Below are positions 16,888 to 26,270 of a stretch of DNA of 28,114 nt, one piece after another (position 1 is the first letter of the stretch; the number at the start of each line of letters is the position of its first letter). The stretch is from positions 1-28,114 of the forward strand of contig CAYUET010000037.1 in NCBI GenBank assembly GCA_964443875.1, written 5' to 3'. The position numbers and the translations under genes were made by a program. The notes under the pieces were generated by a model. It saw nothing but the letters and a program-made list of their open reading frames with translations. It was not told the DNA's origin and searched no databases. The stretch is from CAYUET01 sp964443875. GTDB taxonomy: Bacteria; Auribacterota; JAFGBW01.

Positions 16888-16897
16888 AGGAGAAAAA

Positions 16898-18187
16898 ATG
16901 AAACCCGAAGATCATCCTTTTTTAAAACAATGCCCTCCCTGGGGGATTCGTTTCGGCCTTGAAACAATGAAAACCGTGTTAAAGGCCATGAACGATCCTC
17001 ACAGGGCGTTCAAAACCATTCATGTTGCAGGCACGAATGGCAAAGGCTCCACGGCAAGGATGCTTTCCGTCTGTCTTGAAGCCTGCGGATATAAAACCGG
17101 ACTTTATACTTCGCCTCATATACGAACCATCCGTGAGCGCATTCAGATCAACAATACCTTGATTTCTTCCCCTGACCTCTTTGAACAGTTTTCAGAGATT
17201 GAGAAAGTCTGTCTTGCCTTAACTAAGAAAAAAAGTTTTCAGTCCCCGACCTATTTTGAGGTCTGTACGCTGGCCGCTCTTCTCTGGTTTAAAAAAAAGA
17301 AGGTTGAAATTGCGGTCATAGAAGTGGGAATGGGCGGAAGGCTTGATGCCACGAATGTGATTCATTCCCCTTATGTGGTCATTCCTTCAATAGGAAGGGA
17401 TCATATGCGTTATCTCGGAAACACCTTATCCCAAATTGCTCTTGAAAAAGCGGCGATTCTTCACGGCCGGCCTTCCGTGGTTCTGGGGTCTCTTTCACCA
17501 GCTTTATGCAAAACCATTTCTTGCACTTATCCGAAGGCGAGGTATTACCGCGTAAAAAAAGACTTTAAAACAGAAAGATCATTGGAAACTGGAAAACTGC
17601 TTTATCATTCCGGGGGGGATTTTAAAGGTCTTGAATATGAAATCGGCCTGCCGGGAATTTTTCAGCATCTGAATTCCAGCCTTGTTCTGAAAACTCTGGA
17701 ATGCATGAAAAAAGACGGATTTGTACTGCCCAAAGAAAAAATTTTGAAAGCCCTGAAGAAAGCAGGCTGGCCGGGAAGGTTTGAGCTGGTCCGTAAAAAA
17801 CCACCCGTTCTCCTGGATGTCGGCCATAATCTGCCTGCCATAACAATTCTTCTTTCCTCTCTTGCCGAGGCTTTCCCCGAAGAGGCCTTTCATTGCATCT
17901 GCGGGTTTTGCAGTGACAAGGAATATCTTCCCATGCTGGATCTTTTAAGCCGGAGTTTAAAGTCCATAACCCTGATTCCTTTTGCCTCTGAACGCAATGT
18001 GTCTCCGCAGGATATTTTAAAACAGCTTAGAAAACCTTTGGCTTGCCCGGTATATACGGCTTCAAGTTTCAGGGAAGCGTTTGAAAAAAATAAAGAGAAG
18101 GCCCTTTTAATCTGCGGATCTTTTTATGTAATTGAATCGGCCTCTAAAATTATTTCGAACCTGAAAAAAAAGTCGGATTTTTTTTGA
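16898..18187 (+). CDS. folC: Folylpolyglutamate synthase / dihydrofolate synthase
   Basis: Cytoplasmic Mur-ligase-family enzyme that adds glutamate to dihydropteroate and/or tetrahydrofolate using ATP. Signatures in order: WGIRFGLETMK, the P-loop HVAGTNGKGST (45-52), YTSPHIRTIRERIQIN, EVGMGGRLDATN, GRDHMRYLGNTLSQIALEKAAI and the C-terminal domain's LLDVGHN. At 429 residues it has normal length. CAGGAG five bases before the ATG supports the start. Its 3' end overlaps the convergent hybrid-kinase gene by 38 bases; the overlap contains A8-GTCGGA-T8, a possible but GC-poor stem. Dihydrofolate-synthase activity cannot be told from the sequence alone. Confidence 0.95.
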   Translation: MKPEDHPFLKQCPPWGIRFGLETMKTVLKAMNDPHRAFKTIHVAGTNGKGSTARMLSVCLEACGYKTGLYTSPHIRTIRERIQINNTLISSPDLFEQFSEIEKVCLALTKKKSFQSPTYFEVCTLAALLWFKKKKVEIAVIEVGMGGRLDATNVIHSPYVVIPSIGRDHMRYLGNTLSQIALEKAAILHGRPSVVLGSLSPALCKTISCTYPKARYYRVKKDFKTERSLETGKLLYHSGGDFKGLEYEIGLPGIFQHLNSSLVLKTLECMKKDGFVLPKEKILKALKKAGWPGRFELVRKKPPVLLDVGHNLPAITILLSSLAEAFPEEAFHCICGFCSDKEYLPMLDLLSRSLKSITLIPFASERNVSPQDILKQLRKPLACPVYTASSFREAFEKNKEKALLICGSFYVIESASKIISNLKKKSDFF

Positions 18188-21100
18188 GCCATCGGCGGAG
18201 AAGAAGGATAAGCTCGCTCATTTCAATCGGTTTTTTGATATAGTCATTCATTCCGCATTGAAGACATTTTTCCATGTCTCCGCTAAGCGCATGGGCAGTG
18301 ACAGCAATGATGGGGATTTGAGGATCCAGGATAGGCTCTTCTCTGCTGCGGATCCTTCGGGTCGCTTCATAGCCGTCCATGACCGGCATCTGACAATCCA
18401 TGAGGACCAGATCAAAGGGGGTAGTTTTCAAGGCTTCAATCACTTCCAGACCATTTTCAACAGCCAGGGCTTGATACCCGAGTTTTTCGAGGATGGACAG
18501 AAGAACCTTGCGGTTGATTTCATTATCTTCACCGATAAGAATGTGGAAAAATTTTTCTTTTTCAGCAGAAGGAAAAAGCATTAAAGATTCATTTTCAGTC
18601 CGGAGAATTTCTTTTCCGTTCACGGCGCATAAAAGGGCATGGTATAAATCTTTTTTTCTCAGGGGTTTTTTGAGAGGAAAGAAATGCGGGAGAGATTGAA
18701 ATTTTTCTTTTATGTTTTTTTCTGAAAAAGGATCGATCAGCGCACAAATATATGGGCTTTCAAAGGAAGCCTGTTCTTTCAGCTTTTGGATGAGCGGGTC
18801 GGTCTGATTTTTTAATCTGTAAAGATCCACAATCACGGCACGATAGTGAAAAAGACAATCGGATTTAAATATGTTTTCGATTTCTTCGGTTTTGGAAACA
18901 AGATCATAGGGGATTTTCCAGGATCGGAGTATGCCTTCAAGATTTCTGAAAATGTGGGGATGGTCTTCAGCAATCAAAAGTTTAAAATCAGCAGGAAGGA
19001 CGAATTCTTCTTCATTATTTGCAGGAGAAATTTGCTTGGTGAGCTCAAGGGTAAACCAGAAGGTTGCCCCTTTGCCCTCAATGCTGTTTACTCCGATGCT
19101 TCCACCCATCATTTCCGCAAGTTTTTTACAGATGACCAGTCCAAGACCAGTTCCTGAATATTGCCGGGAATAGGAATTATCCACCTGGACGAAAGGCATG
19201 AAAAGATCCTTGATCTTATGTTCTGGAATTCCGATTCCTGTGTCCTGAATACTCACATGGAGCCAGAGGCTTTCCTTTGTTTCTTTTTGAAGGCTTATCT
19301 GGATGATAATTTCTCCGGAACGGGTGAATTTGATGGCATTTCCTACAAGATTGACTAGAATCTGACGGAAGCGGATTTCATCGCCGATGACATAACCGGA
19401 AATCGAATCATCAAGGCTTAAAATCATTTCAATCCCTTTTTGGAAGGAATTAAGGGCGAGTATTTCAAGGGCGTCCTCAAACAGGGTGCGTAAATGAAAG
19501 GGTTTGAAATTCATTTTTAAGCGACCTGCTTCTATTTTGGAAAAATCAAGGATATCATTGATAATGGCTAAAAGGCTTTCTGCGGAACTCCGGATGAGTT
19601 TGACATATTCTGTCTGTTCAGGATTTAGAGATGTATCTGTCAATAATTCGGTCATTCCCAAAACCCCGTTCATGGGTGTACGGATTTCATGGCTCATGTT
19701 TGCGAGAAAAAGACTTTTAGACTGATTTGCACTTTCTGCTTCAAGTTTGGAATTTTCGAGGGCATCCTCAAACTTTCGCCTTTGGAGAAAAGAGGAGATC
19801 AGGGAGCTTAAGGAGACGAGGATGGACTTTTCTGCCTCCGTCCAGATTCTTTCATTTTTACATTCGTCAAAACCGATAAAGCCCCAGAAGAGGTTGTCTA
19901 AAAAAATCGGCACAAGCAGAATGGAAAGAATTTTTTGTTCATCAAAAAAATTTTTGTATTCAGAGGAATGAAGCTGAGAGGTCAGTACAGAAACCGGCTG
20001 ATTTTTTTCAAGTGGGGAGATAATTTCAGTCATAAAATTCCGGGGGATGTCGCTGAGTTTGGGGTTGTCTTTCTGGGATTCAAATTCTCCGGAATTCCAT
20101 TCCAGAATCTGAGAGGCAGTCGAGTCTACAGAAAGGGCCCGATATTTATTTTTAAAGCAATAAACCCTGCTGACTTGAAGAAGGTTCCCGATTTCTGAAA
20201 AGCAGACTCCAAGGGTTTCAAGAAAATCAGGTGCGGAAATCAGTTTTCCCGCGGTTTTTGAAAGAATGGTCAGAAGATGATCCCTTTGAAGGAGGGCGTG
20301 TTCAGTTTGTTTGCGCAGGGTGATGTCTTCAAAACATTCTATCCCTCCAATCACATTTCCCTGAGAATCGCGGAGAGTATCGACGTTTTTTAGAATATAA
20401 TGTTTTTTTCCTGACTTGTCCTCGATGAGGCATTCCTTTAGAAAGAGGGGTTTTTTTACTGAAGGTTCAAGGAGTGCGCAGCTTTTATGGCAGCCTTCCC
20501 CGGTAAAATAAGAGCAGGATCTACCGATCATTTCTGAAGCCGTGAATCCCGTGATTTCTTCTGCTCTCCGGTTCCAGCTGGTGATCCTGCGGTTTAAGTC
20601 TATTGTAAGGACGGCGCTGGGAGTGATCCAGTTGAGATGTTCCGCTTCTTCTTTCGCGGTGAGAATCGTTTTAACCGCATTTTTTCGTCCAGTGATATCC
20701 TGCATGACGACGGCCAGTTTTGCTCCCGTATGTCCCGGATCCTTGACCGGTTCAAGGATATGCTCAAAGAAGCGGCCTTCATACTGGTCTTCAAAATGGA
20801 TGCGAATGGAAAATTTTATGGCTTCTTCGATATATTTTTTACGGCTGTTCAGGATTTCCATGGGAAAGTAGTCATAAAGACAGGAGCCGAGTATTTCTGC
20901 AGGAGATTTGTGAAATAAATCAGAGAAAGCCTGGTTGGCCGCATAGATGATTGCTTTTTCATCGAGTAGACAGGCGACGTGGGGGATTGCGTTGAGAAGG
21001 GCGTTGATGTTTTCTTCACTGCGGTGAAGGGTTTCCTGAAGCATCTGTTTATCAGAAATATCCCTTAAAATTCCCTGAAAGCCTTTCTGCCTGTCTTCAA

Positions 21101-22988
21101 GATCAATCAAACCGAGAGTCAGGGTCGCCCAGAATAAGGAGCCGTTTGGTTTTTTGAGAGAAACAGGATAGTTGGAGACTTCCTTGTATTTTTCGAGCTT
21201 TTTTTTCAGAACATCCCAGGATTGGGGGTTTTCAAAATAGTGAGAAAAGGGCCTGGAAAGCATTTCCCGGAGATCATTCAGCAGGAAGACGTGTTTTGCC
21301 GAGGGGCTTATTAAAAGAATCCGGCCTTCCGGATCGATCTGAAGAAAGATATCGATCATTTTTTCAATCATGTTTCGGAATTGGGATTCATGCTGAAGAT
21401 TCAGATCTGCACGCTGAAAGGACCGGATCCATCCTGAAAAAAAGTATAACATCAGGATCAGGACCATAGCAGTAAAAAGAATTCCCCTGGAACGGTTCTC
21501 CCAGAAGGAATGATCGGATGAAAGGAAGGCAAGTCGTAACTGTCCTTTGGCAACGGAAGTGGAGTAGAAAGAGTAAATTTTATTTTCCATCCGGCACAGG
21601 AAATCCTTATGAGAGATTTTTTCCAGAACAGGGGCATAGGAAAGTTTCAGATATTGCCCGGATAGGTTTTTGTTCCTCCATTGTCCGAGGTCCAGGGGGA
21701 GCAAAGGCCGCAGCAATGTTTCGGGAATATTGGAATCCAGAATGATTCCATCGGCATCTGTAAGGAAATAGCATCCCCCATAGTCATAACGCAGGGGGAT
21801 TTTCCTGAGTTCATATTTAACGGCACAGACCCCGGATATTTCATTCCGGCTGTTTCGGACAGGGGTGCTGCAATAATAACCCGGTGTTTTTGAAGTGAGA
21901 CCCTGGGCAATATAAAAACTGTTTTCCCCTTCCATAGCCTTTTTGAAATAAGGGCGTATGGAGTAATTCTGTCCCGCAAAACTCAAGGGGTCATCAAAAT
22001 TGGAGGAGGCAAGGGTATTGCCTTTTTTATCCATGAGATAACAGACGGCGTTTGAAAAAAGGGAGGCGTTTCGCTTGAGAAAATAATTAAGCGTTTCTGC
22101 GGAGATTTGTTTTCCCTCTGCCCATGATTTAAATTCCTGACTCTGGCTTAAGGCGTTTATCTGCCTTTCCAGAATGAGGAAATAGTCATTGAGGTTCAGG
22201 GTTTCTATCCTCAGCAGATGATGGATGAAGGATTGTGCCTCTTTTTTCTGGATTTCCCCCAGATAGAAGGTTCCAAATCCTCCTGAGACAAGGATGAAAA
22301 GAGCGATGACTAATAATTTTTTGATCTGGTTTTTGATCAGGATGATTGAAGAAGCCGTGTAATTCCTGGAAAGATCCTTTAATGAAATTTTTAAGAGTCC
22401 GAAGGACATGAGAATCCACCCGCAGGGAAGGAGGAGAAAGCGTATCTGCAGGCTTGAATTTTCCGGTGAAATCATGGGACGGGTATCGGGGCTGGCAAAA
22501 CAGGAGAGCATCAAAAAAAACCATCCGGTCCTGATCCATGAAAGGCCGCATAAAAATTCGGAATTCATGCTGGCAAAGGTCATGGCCGCGAAAATCAATG
22601 AGGGAAAAATAAGCCCCATCTGGAGAACGAAAGAAAAGCCCTCTTTTTGTGTCCCGGTAAGAATGCAAAAGACCAGAAAAGGCAGATAGATCCATTTCCC
22701 GAAAGGAATAAAGATCTTGGAGGGAAGACTTCTGCGTGAAAATTCCAGAAGGGAAATATGAGCAGCCGAAAACAGGATAAAATAAATCCATTCCAGGGCT
22801 GGATGGAGGGGAAGGCTTAAGGAAAGGAGACGGGAAATAAGAGCAAAAGCACAGCAATAAAAATAACCTTTCAGAAAACCAAAAGCACAGTCTTTTTCCT
22901 TTTCCTTCAAAACAGAACACAGATAAATCAGGCTGAAGAGAGTCACTGTGCAGATAAAGAGAACATAATCCCCTTGTTCACTTATCAA
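18150..22988 (-). CDS. Large membrane hybrid histidine kinase (7TM-like, dCache, PAS x3, GAF, two receivers)
   Basis: A 1612-residue sensor kinase. Order: about 210 residues with six to seven membrane helices; another helix (~228-248); an extracytoplasmic double-Cache domain (~250-490) with the DctB-like SSNFDDPLSFAGQNYSIRPYF; a helix (~505-522); three PAS domains (~530-640, 650-765, 775-885), the third with WNRRAEEITGF; a GAF domain (~905-1065); HisKA with MSHEIRTPMNG (His1100); an ATPase domain with DTGIGIPEHK and GTGLGLVICKKL; a divergent receiver (~1330-1445) that keeps an Asp in VIVDLYRL; and a canonical receiver (~1470-1595, Asp1531 in LMDCQMPVMDGYEA). The DctB resemblance suggests sensing of a small organic acid, which is inference. 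The start is TTG with AAGGGGG upstream. A lone receiver gene lies 78 bases upstream on the same strand; no output DNA-binding regulator is attached. Confidence 0.92.
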   Translation of the reverse strand: MISEQGDYVLFICTVTLFSLIYLCSVLKEKEKDCAFGFLKGYFYCCAFALISRLLSLSLPLHPALEWIYFILFSAAHISLLEFSRRSLPSKIFIPFGKWIYLPFLVFCILTGTQKEGFSFVLQMGLIFPSLIFAAMTFASMNSEFLCGLSWIRTGWFFLMLSCFASPDTRPMISPENSSLQIRFLLLPCGWILMSFGLLKISLKDLSRNYTASSIILIKNQIKKLLVIALFILVSGGFGTFYLGEIQKKEAQSFIHHLLRIETLNLNDYFLILERQINALSQSQEFKSWAEGKQISAETLNYFLKRNASLFSNAVCYLMDKKGNTLASSNFDDPLSFAGQNYSIRPYFKKAMEGENSFYIAQGLTSKTPGYYCSTPVRNSRNEISGVCAVKYELRKIPLRYDYGGCYFLTDADGIILDSNIPETLLRPLLPLDLGQWRNKNLSGQYLKLSYAPVLEKISHKDFLCRMENKIYSFYSTSVAKGQLRLAFLSSDHSFWENRSRGILFTAMVLILMLYFFSGWIRSFQRADLNLQHESQFRNMIEKMIDIFLQIDPEGRILLISPSAKHVFLLNDLREMLSRPFSHYFENPQSWDVLKKKLEKYKEVSNYPVSLKKPNGSLFWATLTLGLIDLEDRQKGFQGILRDISDKQMLQETLHRSEENINALLNAIPHVACLLDEKAIIYAANQAFSDLFHKSPAEILGSCLYDYFPMEILNSRKKYIEEAIKFSIRIHFEDQYEGRFFEHILEPVKDPGHTGAKLAVVMQDITGRKNAVKTILTAKEEAEHLNWITPSAVLTIDLNRRITSWNRRAEEITGFTASEMIGRSCSYFTGEGCHKSCALLEPSVKKPLFLKECLIEDKSGKKHYILKNVDTLRDSQGNVIGGIECFEDITLRKQTEHALLQRDHLLTILSKTAGKLISAPDFLETLGVCFSEIGNLLQVSRVYCFKNKYRALSVDSTASQILEWNSGEFESQKDNPKLSDIPRNFMTEIISPLEKNQPVSVLTSQLHSSEYKNFFDEQKILSILLVPIFLDNLFWGFIGFDECKNERIWTEAEKSILVSLSSLISSFLQRRKFEDALENSKLEAESANQSKSLFLANMSHEIRTPMNGVLGMTELLTDTSLNPEQTEYVKLIRSSAESLLAIINDILDFSKIEAGRLKMNFKPFHLRTLFEDALEILALNSFQKGIEMILSLDDSISGYVIGDEIRFRQILVNLVGNAIKFTRSGEIIIQISLQKETKESLWLHVSIQDTGIGIPEHKIKDLFMPFVQVDNSYSRQYSGTGLGLVICKKLAEMMGGSIGVNSIEGKGATFWFTLELTKQISPANNEEEFVLPADFKLLIAEDHPHIFRNLEGILRSWKIPYDLVSKTEEIENIFKSDCLFHYRAVIVDLYRLKNQTDPLIQKLKEQASFESPYICALIDPFSEKNIKEKFQSLPHFFPLKKPLRKKDLYHALLCAVNGKEILRTENESLMLFPSAEKEKFFHILIGEDNEINRKVLLSILEKLGYQALAVENGLEVIEALKTTPFDLVLMDCQMPVMDGYEATRRIRSREEPILDPQIPIIAVTAHALSGDMEKCLQCGMNDYIKKPIEMSELILLLRRWLKKNPTFFSGSK

Positions 22989-23066
22989 GGACTTACCCCC
23001 TTGTTTTTATTAATGAGATTGTTTTCACCGCCAATAAACAGGATTGCCTCCGAGCATCAGACAAGG

Positions 23067-23423
23067 CTATCCGTTTTTTAAATAATCGATGATGACATTG
23101 AAATCAAAGGGTTTTTCCAGCACAAGGTCGGCGGATTGCTGTTTGATCCTTCGTATTCCTTCAGCATTGAAAAGACCCGAGATGATGATGATTTTAATGT
23201 TCGGGGTCTGAATACGGATGAGGCCCAGCAGTTCGGAACCCTGGATAAAGGGGAGATTATCGTCCAGAATTACGGCATCAAAGGGATGGGACTGGAGTTC
23301 TTTAAGAGCGGTTTTTCCATCAGGGGCTTCCACCACATCAAAACCTGATTCTTTAAGAATTACAAGGAAACTTTCCCTGAGGCATTCATCATCGTCAACG
23401 AGCAAAACTTTTTTACAACTCAT
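23067..23423 (-). CDS. Stand-alone receiver-domain response regulator
   Basis: A 118-residue CheY-like protein: acidic cluster D10-D12 in LLVDDDE, phospho-acceptor Asp54 in AVILDDNLP, conserved Ser in IIISGLF and Lys in LEKPFDF. No output domain is present. It may work as a phosphate relay or sink, or by binding a target protein. It lies 78 bases upstream of the hybrid kinase in the same direction, so the two probably share a transcript. GAGGTT before the ATG gives an acceptable ribosome-binding site. It is divergent from neuB. Confidence 0.9.
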   Translation of the reverse strand: MSCKKVLLVDDDECLRESFLVILKESGFDVVEAPDGKTALKELQSHPFDAVILDDNLPFIQGSELLGLIRIQTPNIKIIIISGLFNAEGIRRIKQQSADLVLEKPFDFNVIIDYLKNG

Positions 23424-23533
23424 AGCAACCTCGATTGTGACGGGTTAGAATAAGAGTTCTCTGTACAAAAATTCTATAATCCTTTAATTTTTATCTAAAA
23501 TTCATGAAATAATAAACAAGAAAAGGAAGCGAT

Positions 23534-24571
23534 ATGTTTAAAATTAATGGCGTTTCCATCGGTAAAGGGCGTACTTTTGTGATCGCCGAAGCGGGAATCA
23601 ATCACAATGGTTCTGCGGATACGGCTTTAAAGCTTGTCAAGGCGGCTAAAGAGGCCGGAGCGGATGCGGTTAAATTTCAATCTTTTCGCGCTGAGTTCAT
23701 GTGTGACATTGATCTTCAGGAGACCAAGGACGTGGAGGCGATTACCGGAGGAACAAAGTCTTCCTATGACATGTACAAGGCGCTTGAGCTTTCAGATACT
23801 GCCCACAGGGAAATTTTCAGTTATGCCCGGAAAATCGGAATGACCTGTTTTTCTTCTGTTTTTGATCCCACGGGGATTGATATCCTGAAAAAAGTAAACA
23901 GTCCTGCCATTAAGATTTCATCCGGCGATCTTTTGTATCTTCCCTTGATCAAAAAAGCGGCCGCTACCCGCAAGCCTCTTCTCATCTCAACCGGATGTGC
24001 GACTTTTTCAGAAGTGCTTTATGCCTGTGAACAGATTTCCGGTATGACAAAGGATTTCGCACTTCTTCACTGCGTATCCAAATATCCGCTGCCTCCGGAA
24101 GAAGCCAATCTTAAAATTATTTCCCTGTGGAAACAGATGCTGCCCTGCCCTGTAGGCTTTTCGGATCATTCCGCAGGGGTGGCTTTAGCCCCCATGGCTG
24201 TAGCTCTCGGAGCGGACATCATAGAAAAACATTTTACCCTCGATAACCGTATGAAAGGTCCGGATCATGTTTTATCTCTGAATCCCGATCATTTCGGGAC
24301 AATGGTGGATACGATCCGGACGGTGGAAAAGGCGCTGGGAAATCCCTACAAAATGCCTGTGTCTTCCGAATGGACGGAACGCATGAACGGCAGAAGGGGG
24401 CTTAAGGCTGCGAGAAATCTGGAAGCCGGGAAAAAAATCCGGGAACAGGATATCAAGGTGATCAAACCCGCTACAGGATTAAGCCCGGAAAAACTGCCCT
24501 GGGTCCTTGGGAAAAAATTGAAAGAGGCTGTTTCACGGGGCACGCCTCTGGAAGAGGGCATGTTTGAGTGA
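23534..24571 (+). CDS. neuB: N-acetylneuraminate/nonulosonate synthase (NeuB family)
   Basis: Condenses phosphoenolpyruvate with an N-acetyl-hexosamine (ManNAc or a related sugar) to make a sialic-acid-like nonulosonate for surface polysaccharide or glycoprotein decoration. Family signatures: FVIAEAGINHNGSADTALKL, DAVKFQSFRAEF, KISSGDLLYLPLI, GFSDHSAGVALA, IIEKHFTLDNRMKGPDH, and a C-terminal SAF domain (~280-345) beginning GRRGLKAARNL. At 345 residues it has normal length. Sialic, legionaminic and pseudaminic acid synthases cannot be separated reliably by eye. AAAAGGA upstream supports the ATG. No partner gene (neuA, neuC, flagellin modification) is adjacent. A strong terminator follows its stop. 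Confidence 0.92.
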   Translation: MFKINGVSIGKGRTFVIAEAGINHNGSADTALKLVKAAKEAGADAVKFQSFRAEFMCDIDLQETKDVEAITGGTKSSYDMYKALELSDTAHREIFSYARKIGMTCFSSVFDPTGIDILKKVNSPAIKISSGDLLYLPLIKKAAATRKPLLISTGCATFSEVLYACEQISGMTKDFALLHCVSKYPLPPEEANLKIISLWKQMLPCPVGFSDHSAGVALAPMAVALGADIIEKHFTLDNRMKGPDHVLSLNPDHFGTMVDTIRTVEKALGNPYKMPVSSEWTERMNGRRGLKAARNLEAGKKIREQDIKVIKPATGLSPEKLPWVLGKKLKEAVSRGTPLEEGMFE

Positions 24572-24603
24572 TTTCAGAGCTCGGAGCCCTGAAAATTTTT
24601 TTT
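24572..24603 (+). terminator. Intrinsic terminator of neuB inside the convergent gene
   Basis: TTTCAG and CTGAAA with inner GCTC/GAGC pairing make a strong hairpin immediately after the neuB stop, followed by eight T residues (24596-24603). The same bases encode the C-terminal codons and stop of the convergent 187-residue protein gene. Confidence 0.75.
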
Positions 24604-25137
24604 CAGAATCCAGACCTTGATCTGATTTAAAAGCTTTAAAAATTCCATGCCTTCCTCGGAAAGCAGAGGCAGTTCTTTTTCCGTGGAAGAGAGATGGGTG
24701 TTCACATCCCAGGTCTTGTATTTCAGGGTTAATTCTGCAAGCCAGATTTCCGTGTCCTTTCCCGGCACATACTGCCTGGGATAGAGCTGCCATTCCACCC
24801 CCTGTCCGAAAAAGCTCTGAAGGGCGGAACGGATTTCTTCAGGCAGGGCATGAGGCCCGAATTTGAGAAGACTCCTGTTGCGCTTGCTTTCGATCAGAGA
24901 GATGTTGTTGCGCTGGTCATAGCTTCTTTTAAAATAGCAGGTCCCGTCGGCCAGAATGGTCAGAATATCATTCTGAACGGTTCCCTTTTCCCGGATGCGA
25001 GTGATGGATAAAAGAATCATGGGCACATCCCCGGCCTGCATTTTTTTATCTCCCTTTTCCGCATCCTTGTAAAGGAGCTCAGCCGGTGAAGTAAGGGAAA
25101 GAAGGAGCAGACCTAAAAGGGAGGCGAAAAATTTCAT
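24574..25137 (-). CDS. Small secreted protein of unknown function
   Basis: 187 residues that I do not recognise. A signal peptide is likely: MKFFASLLGLLLLSLTSPAE has a basic start, a leucine-rich core and a small residue near position 19, predicting an export form of about 168 residues. The mature part is mixed charged, with RREKG-like and YKTWDVNTHLSSTEKELPLLSEEGMEF segments but no known motif. The ATG overlaps the alr stop (ATGA), so it is co-translated with alanine racemase, and a cell-envelope role is a reasonable guess. Its 3' end is two bases from the neuB stop and carries the neuB terminator on the opposite strand. Confidence 0.7.
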   Translation of the reverse strand: MKFFASLLGLLLLSLTSPAELLYKDAEKGDKKMQAGDVPMILLSITRIREKGTVQNDILTILADGTCYFKRSYDQRNNISLIESKRNRSLLKFGPHALPEEIRSALQSFFGQGVEWQLYPRQYVPGKDTEIWLAELTLKYKTWDVNTHLSSTEKELPLLSEEGMEFLKLLNQIKVWILKKNFQGSEL

Positions 25138-26270
25138 AGGATCCTTTTGGGAATGGAAGGATTGAGCCGGGCCAGGATTTCATAGGAAATGGTGTGGGAC
25201 CAGGAGGCCAGATGGTCTGCGGTTAATACTTCTTTGCCTGAAGTCCCGATCACCGTCACTTCATCCATCACAGAAGCTTCGGGAATATCGGTTAAGTCCA
25301 CCATGCACAGGTTCATGCAGATTCTTCCCCGGACCGGGGCTCGTTTACCGTGGACAAGCACATAGGCCAGGTTGGAGAAACGACGATCAAAGCCGTCATA
25401 ATAGCCGATCGGCAAAATTCCCAGACAAGTTTCACGGGTTGTCTGATAGGTGAGTCCATACCCCACACCTTCATTCTGATCCACGATTTTGATCTGGGCA
25501 ATCCTTGTTTTCCAGGAAAGAACAGGTTTTAAAGGCCTGGGCAGTTTGAGGGCAAACGCCAGTTCCGGGGAAGAGAGGTAGCCGTACAGAGCGATTCCCG
25601 GCCTTGCCCTTTCCATAAGCGTTTCCGGATACAGTAAAACCGCAGCAGAGCAGGCAATATGGCGCTCTTCCGGAATAAGTCCTTCCCTGACAAAAAGGGC
25701 ATGGGCCTGGTTAAACAGAGACATCTGATGCTTGTAATAAGCGGTATCCGAGGTGTCCTCAATATTGGCAAAATGGGAACTGATTCCCTTAAGGCGAAGG
25801 TTTTTGATTTTTTTAAGTTCCTGAATAAAGGGTAAAAGATCCTTAAGGGTTACGCCCTGGCGTTGAGTTCCTGTTTCAATTTTAACATGAAGCTTTATGG
25901 GCTTCTTAAAGGTTTTTGAAAAGGTTTTCAAAATTTCAAGGGATTCAAAGGTATAGAGGATAATCTCAAATCCTTTCTGAAGGCTCGTTTTTATCTGTTC
26001 TTCGGTTTGAGGGCCGATGATGATGATTCTTTTTCCGAAGCCTGTCGCTTTAACGCGCAGGGCTTCATCAAAGCTGTGGACAATAAAACAGTCTATCCCG
26101 CCTTTTGCAAAGAGTTCAGCCATGGGTTCGATTCCGTGCCCGTAGGCATTGGCTTTAAGAAGAGCGGAAAGGGAAGTTTTGCGGCCGCAGAAAGAGCGTA
26201 TGACTTCAATATTGTGAATCAGGTTTTCCTGAGAGAGTTCAATCCAGTTCATTAAAGTTTCTTTTTTCAT
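25134..26270 (-). CDS. alr: Alanine racemase
   Basis: PLP enzyme that converts L- to D-alanine for peptidoglycan. The PLP lysine is in LLKANAYGHG (Lys39 with the start chosen here) and the second catalytic residue is the tyrosine of GVGYGLTYQT. KIETGTQRQGV, SHFANIED and GRICMNLCMVDLTD are also family segments. I place the start at the ATG ending at 26270, because AAAGGAG stands five bases before it and it gives 378 residues, the usual length. The frame continues upstream to an ATG at 26318 (394 residues) without a ribosome-binding site. It overlaps the downstream secreted-protein gene by four bases. The upstream gap also carries the promoter of the divergent repeat-protein gene. Confidence 0.94.
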   Translation of the reverse strand: MKKETLMNWIELSQENLIHNIEVIRSFCGRKTSLSALLKANAYGHGIEPMAELFAKGGIDCFIVHSFDEALRVKATGFGKRIIIIGPQTEEQIKTSLQKGFEIILYTFESLEILKTFSKTFKKPIKLHVKIETGTQRQGVTLKDLLPFIQELKKIKNLRLKGISSHFANIEDTSDTAYYKHQMSLFNQAHALFVREGLIPEERHIACSAAVLLYPETLMERARPGIALYGYLSSPELAFALKLPRPLKPVLSWKTRIAQIKIVDQNEGVGYGLTYQTTRETCLGILPIGYYDGFDRRFSNLAYVLVHGKRAPVRGRICMNLCMVDLTDIPEASVMDEVTVIGTSGKEVLTADHLASWSHTISYEILARLNPSIPKRIL

